Source of the DNA: Hygrophila difformis
Lineage: Eukaryota > Streptophyta > Magnoliopsida > Lamiales > Acanthaceae
Length of the DNA: 64,000 nt
Direction: 5' to 3'
Assembly (NCBI GenBank): GCA_030278955.1
Contig: JAOANR010000014.1
Span: 24,492,068-24,556,067, forward strand
Positions 1 to 9,788 of the stretch are shown here, in pieces. The position numbers and the translations under genes were made by a program. Under the pieces are notes generated by a model. That model was not told the origin of the DNA. It worked only from the letters and a program-made list of their open reading frames with translations, and did no database searches. Numbering within the stretch: position 1 is the stretch's first letter; each line of letters begins with the position of its first letter.

Positions 1-874
1 TACTAGACTCTCAATAAAAACACAAACCCTTTCAGTCTAGATGAGACCTAATCGTTGACTCTGCTTCTAATTTCCCAAAATCAACCCTCGATAGGATATG
101 AATTAGTCATAACTGTGGAATTTATCCCTTACTTAGATCTGGATTTTATAAATGAATTTTTTTTGGAAATTTATTATGAGACATCTGATTAAAAATCAAG
201 ACTTCTATGTCCAAGGGAAGAATCCAAAAATAATTAGACCACAATATTTACATAATATTATCATGCATAAATTTATAAAGAAGTGTAAAATTAAATTAAC
301 CCAAAATATAAGGTGGGTTTAGAAGAAGTGATACACACAGATGAAATAGCCTGAGGTGAGGATTTTATTTTTGGCTAAAAAGATGGCAAAACGATTGGGT
401 GGACTGCAAACATCTACTGTCCAATTTCCCTCTCATTTGGGTGGAATGATTTTTAGACAGTGAAATGCCTTAAATGACAGTTGTCGCCGTCATTTTAGAC
501 TCCACTATCTGCAAATTTGGATAAAACCCCACATGTTCTATTACTGCAATAATTATTAGACAACATTGGCATATGTCGTCGAACATTACTACAACTCTAG
601 ATTCAAGTTTGAAATTAAGATAAAGAAAATAAAACTGTATACAGACAGGAGTTGGCTGAGTAGCTATTTCACTTCCCGGTGAAGGGACCATTCGCCAGAG
701 CTTCCACCAATCACTGTCCGGACCATGCAAAATAACGAGTGAGAGTTAACACCCAAACTATAAGCTATTTAACTTCCCGATGAAGGGACCATTTGCAAAC
801 ATTAGTTTGAGATATCTCTTATCACTCATTTCACACAACACGAGAAAGACCAAAATAAATTAAGAAAATATTTT
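1..874. repeat. Duplicated block, copy A, left part (putative LTR segment of a Tat-like element)
   Basis: This stretch matches 19546-20420 almost base for base. It runs up to an insertion whose 5-bp target duplicate ATTTT occupies 870-874. It holds two direct copies of a roughly 34-bp dyad-containing motif with core CTTCCCGGTGAAGGGACC, at about 669-702 and 764-797. The small minus-strand open frame at 470-730 is also present in copy B but resembles no family I know, so I do not call it a gene. The left edge of the block lies outside the window. I infer that it belongs to a large LTR because of the tRNA-Asp primer site near 18.2 kb. Confidence 0.75.
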
Positions 875-1463
875 TGTAATACCCGAGAATTTTACAACAT
901 AAATAAATAAATAAATACAATAAATAAAGAGATAAATATAATAAATAAACAAATAAACAAATATAATAAATAAATAAACATAGAAGAAATAAATATAGAT
1001 GAAATGGGAAATGAAATTAATTAAGGAGATTAATTTAAACAAAAGAGATTAAGTAAAGTAAAAGGGTGATTTAATCAATTATCGGGTTCCCGTGTACCCG
1101 ATATAAATGAACTCGAGAATTCGAGCCAAAACGTAACATTTGATCCGAAAGAAATAACGACACGAAATAGGAACCCGGGGAGAGTCCGGAAATTGGAATC
1201 CGGGAGCATAGAGGGATAGAAACCCGAAAGAAAGGCGGAAAAGCACGACGGATCGCACGACCTGCCCGGACCGGAGTCCAGGCGTGTCCGGCGCGCTGGC
1301 CGCGCGCTAAAGGGGAGGAAACCGCGCCAACCCCGCGCCACACGACAGATTCGCCCGTTGCGTGAATCTCTCGCCCGAACACGGATTTTTCGACTTTCGG
1401 TTGAACGTCTCTCGACCCAAGACCCTTAGGGTCAGATTTTGGACGCCCTAGGACTTAGCCATC

Positions 1464-1471
1464 TATAAATA
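1464..1471 (+). promoter_or_regulatory. TATA box of the 5' LTR (TATAAATA)
   Basis: TATAAATA lies after a GC-richer stretch and about 30 bp before an A/C-rich leader with repeated CCCTA motifs. The same box is in the 3' LTR. In plant LTRs this position marks the U3/R boundary, so transcription probably starts near 1495 and the hairpins at 2583-2746 would be inside the RNA. The start site is inferred. Confidence 0.7.
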
Positions 1472-2582
1472 AACCCCCTCGGAAGCCCTGAATACTTTTA
1501 CAAAACCCTACGATACTCTCTACACACATCAAACCCTAATCCCGGAGTCGTCGGAGGCACGAAGGCATTCAAAGACTGAACCTTGGACGAATTTCGGAGA
1601 CCCCCGCTGCTGTGGTAAGCCTTGATCCATTCTTTTCCACATGTGATTCGAAAACGAATCCTAAATTCGATCTTTTTCTATTCCAAACCCCCCCGATCCG
1701 GATCGAGAGCGAAGAACCCGACGGAATCAAGGAGATAAACGGTGGACTGGAAGCCACGCCTCCTAATCATCGAGCCGAGACGTCCATAGATCTGTAAGTT
1801 AACTCTTACATGGTTTTGGGTTGAATTAAAACGTTCAAAACTAAAAGATTAACAAGAAATCGAAAATCTGTCAATTTATGTTTTCTACCGACGCAACAGT
1901 TTTGATGAATTTTTCCGAACCCTAAAACGACTTCAAACGGAAAAACGTAAAACACAAAAAACATTCCTAAAGCTCAGATCTATCTACTGTAAAATGTTCA
2001 GAATTTTTAGAGACGATTTGATAGGTGAAAACCAACCGAAACCGAACTGCTAGAATCTAGATCTTGAAATTCTTGATAGAACTTAGGTCCGATCTTGATC
2101 ACGTTTTTGACATAGGTTCCAGACCGATTTAGATCTTTGGCCGAACATAAAAGTTGTAGATAATTGTCTTAAGATGATCTCTGTAAAAGTTCATCAAATT
2201 TGGAGTTGAATTGCTATGGTAGAATTCGAAATCTTTAAACTGAGTTATATGAAATTCGGACAGAACTGTACTTCTGTGAAAATTAGTGTTTTTAACCTAT
2301 TTCGGAATCTCGGATTGAAAAAGTTAAAACACGAAAGTTGTAGATCTTGACGTTTCTGAGTCAGTAGTGAAATTTCTGAATTCTTGAAATTAAATCTGAT
2401 TTTAGACGAATTTTAGAGTAAACTGTGGTTGACCGAGTCAAATCTTGATATCTTGTGGAAACGGTGAAATTAGCCTTTAAGGTTGTACGGATAGAAATTC
2501 TTTGGAATACGATATAATGAAACGAGAAGAATAAAATATTGCGGGTTATGACTAAGCTAGATGCTGTCAATGTTCTCTGCGG

Positions 2583-2746
2583 CTTGGGACATAAGAGCCC
2601 AAGTGTATGTGTAGGTTGAAGTAAGAGCCCTAGCGAAACACTGATCGAATGGCTAGCGGACGGATTAACTCTAATTAAAAGATCGACCATGATACCTGTG
2701 GACATAAGAGCCCAGGCGTAAGGCTGGCGGACATAAGAGCCCTAGC
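2583..2746 (+). repeat. Array of four short hairpins with constant loop (5' LTR)
   Basis: Four units share a nine-base loop, ACATAAGAG or a close variant, closed by GG/CC. The outer stems differ but stay complementary: CTTGGG with CCCAAG (2583-2603), TAGG with CCTA (2612-2632), CCTG-GG with CCCAGG (2695-2716, one bulged T) and GCTGG-GG with CCCTAGC (2723-2746, one G-T pair and one bulge). The paired changes suggest selection on folding rather than on primary sequence. Confidence 0.7.
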
Positions 2747-3391
2747 GGTGGTGATCTGTAAAAGAATCGAAACGAGACATCGATACGGGAATCCAATTAA
2801 ATCCTTGATAATTTGTGTTTTTAAATTTATGGCAACTTATTTAATTACGTTGCAAGCTATATTTATGATCTTATGAATCCATGTCTTCTAAATTATGCGA
2901 TTATATGAATTATTTAAATTATGCACATGTTTTCATTAAATTTTAGTAAAGGCTTTGAAACCCCACAGTTATGTATTAGTTAACTTACTCAGCACGTAGT
3001 GCTGACCAAAACCATATTTTCTTTTTCTTGTTCTTACAGAGTGTGAAGAATATGCATCCTCATATGCATACGTGGGAATTTTGGGGAATTACATTGTATT
3101 TTAAATTTTGTTTAGACTAGATCTTGCATGAACGGGCCTGTTTAACCCGTGTTCTGGCCATGTTGGCCCTATATTTAAAATTCCGCTGCGTTATATATGT
3201 AATTATGATTTTCCGCTGCAACTTTGATGTAATATTTTTAAATTATATATGAATGGGCTGTTTGAATATGTTAAATTCTGAAAAACCATAGCCTTACATC
3301 TCTTTAGTGAGCTCGGAGAAACCGTGTCTTGCTAGAGAGGTGTGGCGGTGACACCCCGACCTGGGTGACCAAAAACCGGGGTGTTACAAAG

Positions 3392-3404
3392 TGGTATCAG
3401 AGCC
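3392..3404 (+). promoter_or_regulatory. Primer binding site, initiator tRNA-Met
   Basis: TGGTATCAGAGCC follows the LTR end by three bases and is complementary to the 3' end of plant initiator tRNA-Met, the usual primer of plant Copia and many Gypsy elements. Confidence 0.93.
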
Positions 3405-3440
3405 TGGAATATTTTAAAGCTATTTATTTTAAAGAAAATA

Positions 3441-3467
3441 TCTGATACCAAAGTGGTATCAGAGCCC
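3441..3467 (+). other. Second primer-site copy locked in a perfect hairpin
   Basis: A second copy of the primer site, TGGTATCAGAGCCC, begins at 3454. It is preceded by its own reverse complement TCTGATACCA (3441-3450) with only AAG between, giving ten perfectly paired bases. The first copy at 3392 has no such partner. It may be a trace of template switching or a structured element; function unknown. Confidence 0.75.
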
Positions 3468-3687
3468 GGATATTTTTAAGCTAGTATTTTTAAACTATTA
3501 TTTTTAAACCATTATTATTTTTAAACTATTATTAATATTTTGACTAATATTTAAATTTTAAAGTATTATTTCCATGGAGAAAATTTTTATTTTAAAACCC
3601 ATGGGAAACATTTATATATAGTGCATAAATTATTTTTGGGGGGAAATCATCATTCGCATTTGCATATTGCATCTCTTTTATGTAGAG

Positions 3688-3779
3688 AACTTAGAATCTT
3701 TGCGAATTTTAACTTAGAATCTTTGCGAATTTGAACTTAGAATCTTGGCGAAGTTGAACCTAGAATCTTGGCGAAATTA
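3688..3779 (+). repeat. Four tandem 23-bp repeats in the leader
   Basis: Units begin at 3688, 3711, 3734 and 3757 with the consensus AACTTAGAATCTTTGCGAAT. The last two units carry TTGG instead of TTTG. The minus-strand relative at 36163-38023 was not seen to carry the array. Confidence 0.85.
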
Positions 3780-4189
3780 ATTTAGATCTCTTGTTACACC
3801 TATATAATCTTGAGGCATGACATCGAATTAGAAACAATAACTAGATACTGATCCTGCCTTAGTTCTAGATCGCGTTCATCTAAGTGCACGCCTAAGCATA
3901 ACAAATCTCGACCTTAGCCATTCCTATCCTTGTACGAATTAGAAAATTTCCTTATGTGGAAAAATAAAAATCAAGTTTTTATTAAAACACTCTTTATTCC
4001 AAAAATCTTGTTTGGATTTCCAAACAACAAATCCGAAAATTCGAAATTCGAAATTTGAAACTCACGATGCTCTAAACGTGGCCTTGTAGGCGCGCGTTTA
4101 ACACTCTCTCGCATACAATTTAGCAAATTTCTTGTTCAAGTGATCTATCTAAACTCTGATAAACTAATCTATATACGTTATAACAGAAA

Positions 4190-5296
4190 ATGGCACCTAG
4201 GAGAAACCCAAGGAAGGTAAGTCCAAACGGCACTGACGCTAACCTCCCCAACGTGGCCAATAACAATGAGACCCCTCAAAACTTAGGGGAACGAGTACCT
4301 CCTGCACCCAACAACATGGAAGAACGTCTAAGGACTATGGAGGAAGTCCTTGTAGCATTAGGAAATGCCGAGGTGCATAGGGTACAAACAGTACCTCCGC
4401 CAGTAGCCCGAGTCAACTACTTGGCATTAGTGAACCCCTACAACCCACCCCATTATGACGGCCAAGAGGATCCGGCCAAGTTGGAAGGTTGGATCCGTAC
4501 CTTTGATAAGCTCTTGAATGCTACCAAGTGCCCTGATGAGGAGAAGATACACGTAGTGACCTACTACCTAGGAGGCGAAGCCGATGAGTGGTGGCAAAAT
4601 CTCCAAGCGAATTCAGTGGAAGACGAAGAAGCGTACACCTGGGAAGAACTTAAGGAAGCTAAGGAAGCTTTGAGGGAACGATTCTACCCACTGAGCACCA
4701 AGACTGCGAAGTACGAGGAATTCATCAACCTAAAGCAAGGTGCGCAAACAGTGCAAGAGTACTACACCAAATTCAAGGAGCTAGTACGATTCGCTGCGAG
4801 GACAGTACCAACCGACTCTGACAAGGCTCAGAAATTCGAGATGGGTCTGAACCTTAGTATCCGGGAGATACTTGCAGTAGGACAATTCACGAACCTGCAG
4901 ACGATATATGATCGCGCCGTATCAATTGCTCGAATCCAGCAATTGAAGCGTAAGGAACATGGTGAGTCGAGCAAGGACTCGCAAGGACTTGAGAAGAAGG
5001 ATCGGAAAGACAACAATAACAACTCTAGGAAAGGAAACAAAGGTCTCAACAATGGGGGAGACGACAACCGTGGTGCGTTCATACCACGTTGCCCACGATG
5101 CAACCATGCACATCTGGTGCGCCAATGCCCGAAGCCTGGAACCTGCCGTAGGTGCGGCAAGCTTGGTCACAAGGCTAGTGGATGTCGAACGCCAGAGGAG
5201 GCGATCGAGAAGAGAGTAGATTTGGTGAACCTTCAGCAAGGAGAGAGTGACGAGGAACAAGACCAAAACCCGAACCCTCTTGAGAATAATGAATAG
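4190..5296 (+). CDS. gag: Retrotransposon Gag protein, intact
   Basis: The 368-residue frame begins at the first ATG after the leader and ends at TAG. Residues from about 85 to 260 fit the plant Gypsy gag domain (Retrotrans_gag type): a tryptophan pair in EADEWWQN, then ERFYPLSTKTAKYEEF and a VQEYYTKFKELVRFA stretch. The C-terminal part is basic and Asn/Lys-rich. It then has a C-x2-C-x3-H-x4-C motif and a canonical zinc knuckle C-x2-C-x4-H-x4-C (CRRCGKLGHKASGC), and ends in an acidic tail. In the cell such a protein forms the virus-like particle and packages element RNA. No protease or pol frame follows, so it is a Gag-only product. The homologous frame at 36439-37500 (minus) has a premature stop, whereas this one is open throughout, which suggests a recent origin or selection on Gag. 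Confidence 0.93.
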   Translation: MAPRRNPRKVSPNGTDANLPNVANNNETPQNLGERVPPAPNNMEERLRTMEEVLVALGNAEVHRVQTVPPPVARVNYLALVNPYNPPHYDGQEDPAKLEGWIRTFDKLLNATKCPDEEKIHVVTYYLGGEADEWWQNLQANSVEDEEAYTWEELKEAKEALRERFYPLSTKTAKYEEFINLKQGAQTVQEYYTKFKELVRFAARTVPTDSDKAQKFEMGLNLSIREILAVGQFTNLQTIYDRAVSIARIQQLKRKEHGESSKDSQGLEKKDRKDNNNNSRKGNKGLNNGGDDNRGAFIPRCPRCNHAHLVRQCPKPGTCRRCGKLGHKASGCRTPEEAIEKRVDLVNLQQGESDEEQDQNPNPLENNE

Positions 5297-5324
5297 GCAG
5301 TTATGGGGACATAACTGAAGTCCT

Positions 5325-5341
5325 AAGGGGGAGAGGATGTG
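5325..5341 (+). other. Upstream polypurine tract followed by an LTR-like start
   Basis: AAGGGGGAGAGGATG (5325-5339) is followed by TGATACCCCG, which resembles an LTR start but is not the one used by this element. The same tract sits directly before the LTR in the element at 32598-50962. It therefore looks like a relic of a second boundary. Confidence 0.65.
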
Positions 5342-5582
5342 ATACCCCGTAATTATTTATTTTTGGAGTTCGACTCGATATCATGTATCCTAAATCATAA
5401 ATAAGCAAATTCAACTTGTTTTGAACTACGTTATGGCTTGATCCCTTTACCGGGTACGTAGGCAGCTTAGAAGTCTTAATTCTAAGTTCAGTCACGAAAT
5501 AATAAAATAAACAAAAGACCTTAGCACGAGAAAAGCCGAAACACAACTTCGAGGACGAAGTTGATTCTTAAGGAGGGTAGAC
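5342..5582 (+). other. 3' untranslated region with the functional polypurine tract
   Basis: This stretch is homologous to 36163-36438 on the minus strand, sharing for instance TTTTGAACTACGTTATG and a TACGTAGGCA motif. It ends in an imperfect dyad AACTTCGAGGACGAAGTT and then the polypurine tract AAGGAGGGTAGAC (5570-5582) directly before the 3' LTR. Confidence 0.8.
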
Positions 5583-8092
5583 TGTAATACCCGAGAATTT
5601 TACAACATAAATAAATAAATAAATACAATAAACAAAGAGATAAATATAATAAATAAACAAATAAACAAATATAATAAATAAATAAACATAGAAGAAATAA
5701 ATATAGATGAAATGGGAAATGAAATTAATTAAGGAGATTAATTTAAACAAAAGAGATTAAGTAAAGTAAAAGGGTGATTTAATCAATTATCGGGTTCCCG
5801 TGTACCCGATATAAATGAACTCGAGAATTCGAGCCAAAACGTAACATTTGATCCGAAAGAAATAACGACACGAAATAGGAACCCGGGGAGAGTCCGGAAA
5901 TTGGAATCCGGGAGCATAGAGGGATAGAAACCCGAAAGAAAGGCGGAAAAGCACGACGGATCGCACGACCCGCCCGGACCGGAGTCCAGGCGTGTCCGGC
6001 GCGCTGGCCGCGCGCTAAAGGGGAGGAAACCGCGCCAACCCCGCGCCACACGACAGATTCGCCCGTTGCGTGAATCTCTCGCCCGAACACGGATTTTTCG
6101 ACTTTCGGTTGAACGTCTCTCGACCCAAGACCCTTAGGGTCAGATTTTGGACGCCCTAGACTTAGACATCTATAAATAAACCCCCTCGGAAGCCCCGAAT
6201 ACTTTTACAAAACCCTACGATACTCTCTACACACATCAAACACTAATCCCGGAGTCGTCGGAGGCACGAAGGCATTCAAAGACTGAACCTTGGACGAATT
6301 TCGGAGACCCCCGTCGCTGTGGTAAGCCTTGATCCATTCTTTTCCATATGTGATTCGAAAACGAATCCTAAATTCGATCTTTTTCTATTCCAAACCCCCC
6401 CGATCTGGATCGAGAGCGAAGAACCCGACGGAATCAAGGAGATAAATGGTGGACTGGAAGCCACGCCTCCGAATCATCGAGCCGAGACGTCCATAGATCT
6501 GTAAGTTAACTCTTACATGGTTTTGGGTTGAATTAAACGTTCAAAACTAAAAGATTAACAAGAAATCGAAAATCTGTCAATTTATGTTTTCTACCGACGC
6601 AACAGTTTTGATGAATTTTTCTGAACCTTAAAATGACTTCAAACGGAAAAACTTAAAACACGAAAAACGTTCCTAAGGCTCAGATATATCTACTTTAAAA
6701 TTTTCAGAATTTTTAGAGACGATTTGATAGGTGAAAACCAATCGAAACCGAATTGCTTGAATCTAGATCTTGAAATTCTTGACAGAACTTAGGTCCGATC
6801 TTGATCACGTGTTTGACATAGGTTCCAGACCGATTTAGATCTTTGGCCGAACATGAAAGTTGTAGATAATTGTCTTAAGATGATCTCTGTAAAATTTCAT
6901 CAAAGGTGGAGTTGAATTGCTATGGTAGAATTCGAAATCTTTAAACTGAGTTATATGAAATTCGGACAGAACTGTACTTCTGTGAAAATTAGTGTTTTTG
7001 ACCTATTTCTGAATCTCGGATTGAAAAAGTTAAAACACGAAAGTTGTAGATCTTGACGTTTCTGAGTCAGTAGTGAAATTTCGGGATTCTTGAAATTAAA
7101 TCTGATTTTAGACGAATTTTAGAGTAAACTGTGGTTGACCGAGTCAAATCTTGATATCTTGTGGAAACGGTGAAATTAGCCTTTAAGGTTGTACGGATAG
7201 AAATTCTTTGGAATACGATATATGAAACGAGAAGATTAAAATATTGCGGGTTACGACTAAGCTAGATGCTGTCAATGTTCTCTACGGCTTGGGACATAAG
7301 AGCCCAAGTGTATGTCTAGGTTGACGTAAGAGCCCTAGCGAAACACTGATCGTATGGCTAGCGGATGGATTAACTCTAATTAAAAGATCGACCATGATAC
7401 ATGTGGACATAAGAGCCCAGGCGTAAGGCTGGCGGACATAAGAGCCCTAGCGGTGGTGATCTGTAAAAGAATCGAAACGAGACATCGATACGGGAATCCA
7501 ATTAAATCCTTGATAATTTGTGTTTTTAAATTTATGGCAACTTATTTAATTACGTTGCAAGCTATATTTATGATCTTATGAATCCATGTCTTCTAAATTA
7601 TGCGATTACATGAATTATTTAATTATGCACATGTTTTCATTAAATTTTAGTAAAGGCTTTGAAACCCCACAGTTATGTATTAGTTAACTTACTCAGCACG
7701 TAGTGCTGACCAAAACCATATTTTCTTTTTCTTGTTCTTACAGAGTGTGAAGAATATGCATCCTCATATGCATACGTGGGAATTTTGGGGAATTACATTG
7801 TATTTTAAATTTTGTTTAGACTAGATCTTGCATGAACGGGCCTGTTTAACCCGTGTTCTGGCCATGTTGGCCCTATATTTAAAATTCCGCTGCGTTATAT
7901 ATGTAATTATGATTTTCCGCTGCAACTTTGATGTAATATTTTTAAATTATATATGAATGGGCTGTTTGAATATTTTAAATTCTGAAAAACCATAGCCTTA
8001 CATCTCTTTAGTGAGCTCGGAAAAACCGTGTCTTGCTAGAGAGGTGTGGCGGTGACACCCCGACCTGGGTGACCAAAAACCGGGGTGTTACA
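5583..8092 (+). repeat. 3' LTR of the gag-only element
   Basis: This LTR is 2510 bp long, begins TGTAATACCC and ends GTGTTACA. It differs from the 5' LTR by scattered substitutions and small indels, so the insertion is not brand new. The TATA box is at 6171-6178 and the hairpin array at 7288-7451. In one hairpin the stem is better paired than in the 5' LTR (CTAGG with CCTAG). Confidence 0.95.
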
Positions 8093-8420
8093 ATTTTTGG
8101 GTTTTAATAAATAAAGAAAAATAATCTTGTACGAGAGACATTGGTTTCTCATGCAAGGTATGAAAATTATTCCATAATCACTCTTTGTGGTCTACAAAAT
8201 CTCTCATTCCATAATTAATTAATTACAGTCCGGATTATATACTTATATCATTAGAGTTTAATTTTGTAGAAAAAAATTTTAATGGAATTGAACAAAATTC
8301 TTTATATCAAATTAATCATGGGTTGAGATCATTGGATTTCAACCTCAAAATAATAATATAAAGGTTCAATTAATTAAGTGAGAAAAATGGAGAAATGGAA
8401 AATTTGGCATGAAGATGCCA

Positions 8421-8970
8421 ATTACGACGTTAGACAGATATTACGACGTGATCCTAGGATCACATCATGAGGCTAGCGTCGTCATGGGTTGGTGAAAGAT
8501 AATTTGAATTTTGGAATAAATGGTGTTATGAACGACGCTAACCTTAATTACGACGTGAAACAAGGTTCATGTCGTAGGTTTGACTCGTGCATGTAGGTTA
8601 GAAAATAAGAAGCTACGGCGCTAGGTTGAGAAATTACGACTTGATCCTAGGATCACGTCGTGAGTCTAGCACCGTAGGGACAGAACTTAGAAATTTTTGG
8701 AAATAGAGGAAGTACGACGCTAGTCATTAAATTACGACATGATCCTAGGATCACGTCGTGAGGCTAACGTCGTAAGTGGAATTTTTTAGAAGTGTTTGGT
8801 AAAAATGAGGGGGGTACGACGTCAAACATTAAATTACGATGTGATCCTAGGATCACGTCCTGAGTTTAGCGTCGTAATTGGATTTTTGTGAAATTTTTGA
8901 AGAAATTTTGGCATACTCCCGTCGTGAGAGAATGAAAAAAGTTACGTCGTGATTTGTGATCACGACGTAA
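8421..8970. repeat. Palindrome array with ACGACG/CGTCGT core, copy A
   Basis: Six dyads lie about 80-120 bp apart. The central unit has arm ACGACGTGATCCT followed by its exact reverse complement, a 26-bp palindrome; copy A units near 8443, 8636, 8733 and 8834 each carry one or more changes. Most are enclosed by a second pair of arms, ACGACGCTAG and CTAGCGTCGT. A last unit at 8942-8970 has 12-bp perfect arms TTACGTCGTGAT and ATCACGACGTAA around a five-base spacer. Function is unknown; a protein-binding array or foldable RNA are both possible. Confidence 0.85.
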
Positions 8971-9685
8971 GTATAATTTGTTATGAGGTTCAAGATCCAT
9001 CGTTTGGTATTAACCAATTATGTCGTGACACTATGCGTGCCCCGGCGTGGTATATGCCAAAAATTTCCCAAGTACCTCAAATTTTTTAATATGCACAAAC
9101 ATTAAAATACCATCCACCTTTTTAGATCTATCTCACTAAAATTAAAAATAAAACAAGAATAACAACTAAAAAGAAATAAACAACCACAAAGCAAAAATAA
9201 AGTCTAAACTACACTAATAGATCTATAAAGGGATGAGCATTCAACATTTAACCATTTATTATATATAAGAAAACATGTAAATCTAACTAAAATTCCAAAA
9301 CATGGTCAAGTAACCAAAATAATAACAAAACAGCAAAATTAAGCCATAAAACCATGGAATAAACTCCATCTCATATTTTTGGGAACATTTTCTTGATTAA
9401 TACCAAAATATGGTTCAAACATCCATTGATTAAGTGTTTCAAACCCCAAAAAAAACAAATAAGAAATTGTAAAATATAAAAAAGATGGCTAACAAAATCT
9501 AACAACCCATTTACAAACTAAGAACAAGAAATTAAAGATAAAGCTAGAATGATACTACATTGCAAGAAATTAAAAAAAATCTACCTATCCTAAACTAAGA
9601 GCCCCACCCACGGCTCTCTTCAAGAGCAGCAAAAATTTATTTTCAGATTGTGTAGAGGCTACAGTTTAAGGAGGGGAAAGACAAC

Positions 9686-9693
9686 TATTTATA
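9686..9693 (-). promoter_or_regulatory. Minus-strand TATA box in the duplicated block
   Basis: Read on the minus strand this is TATAAATA, preceded by a CCC-rich stretch. It is conserved in copy B at 22025-22032. It would drive transcription leftward through the palindrome array. That fits a minus-strand LTR promoter, but no start site can be shown from sequence. Confidence 0.5.
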
Positions 9694-9788
9694 GGGGTAA
9701 AGAAAACCCTAGTCACATGGGCCTTGGGCCTACCCGGAATTCCAGGAGCAAGGAACGGGTCTTCGAGGTCCAACAGAGTAGCCTTTAA

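Larger units (their letters stand above)
875..3388 (+). repeat. 5' LTR of the gag-only element
   Basis: The 2514-bp LTR begins TGTAATACCC and ends GTGTTACA and is a close match to 5583-8092. It contains an AAATA-rich start (about 896-990), a GC-rich block near 1160-1370, a TATA box at 1464-1471 and a hairpin array at 2583-2746. Minus-strand open frames at 1071-1382 and elsewhere recur in the other LTR simply because the LTRs are copies; they show no known domain. Confidence 0.95.
3405..4189 (+). other. Non-coding leader of the gag-only element
   Basis: AT-rich untranslated leader between the primer site and gag. Apart from the second primer-site hairpin (3441-3467) and a 23-bp tandem repeat (3688-3779), I see no gene or known motif in it. 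Confidence 0.7.
875..8092 (+). mobile_element. Gag-only (non-autonomous) Ty3/Gypsy-type LTR retrotransposon, structurally complete
   Basis: The element starts TGTAATACCC, ends GGTGTTACA, and is flanked by the direct repeat ATTTT (870-874 and 8093-8097). The related sequence at about 20410-20425 has the uninterrupted empty site with a single ATTTT, which proves the insertion. Order: 5' LTR, tRNA-iMet primer site, leader, one gag frame, a 3' region with two polypurine tracts, 3' LTR. Protease, reverse transcriptase, RNase H and integrase are absent, so it would need pol functions in trans. Elements of this plan are known in plants as TR-GAG or LARD-like elements. The assignment to Gypsy rests on the gag type and the polypurine context. 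Confidence 0.95.

Noticed and set aside
470..730. Small minus-strand frame shared with 20085-20276
   Set aside because: It is part of the duplicated block; its length changes between copies by frame breaks and no family is recognised.
1071..1382. Minus-strand 103-residue frame conserved at 5779-6090
   Set aside because: It is conserved only because the two LTRs are copies; GC-rich LTR sequence explains the open frame and no domain is visible.
4828..5266. Minus-strand and alternative-frame ORFs within the gag region
   Set aside because: They are shadows of the gag frame, which has clear domains.
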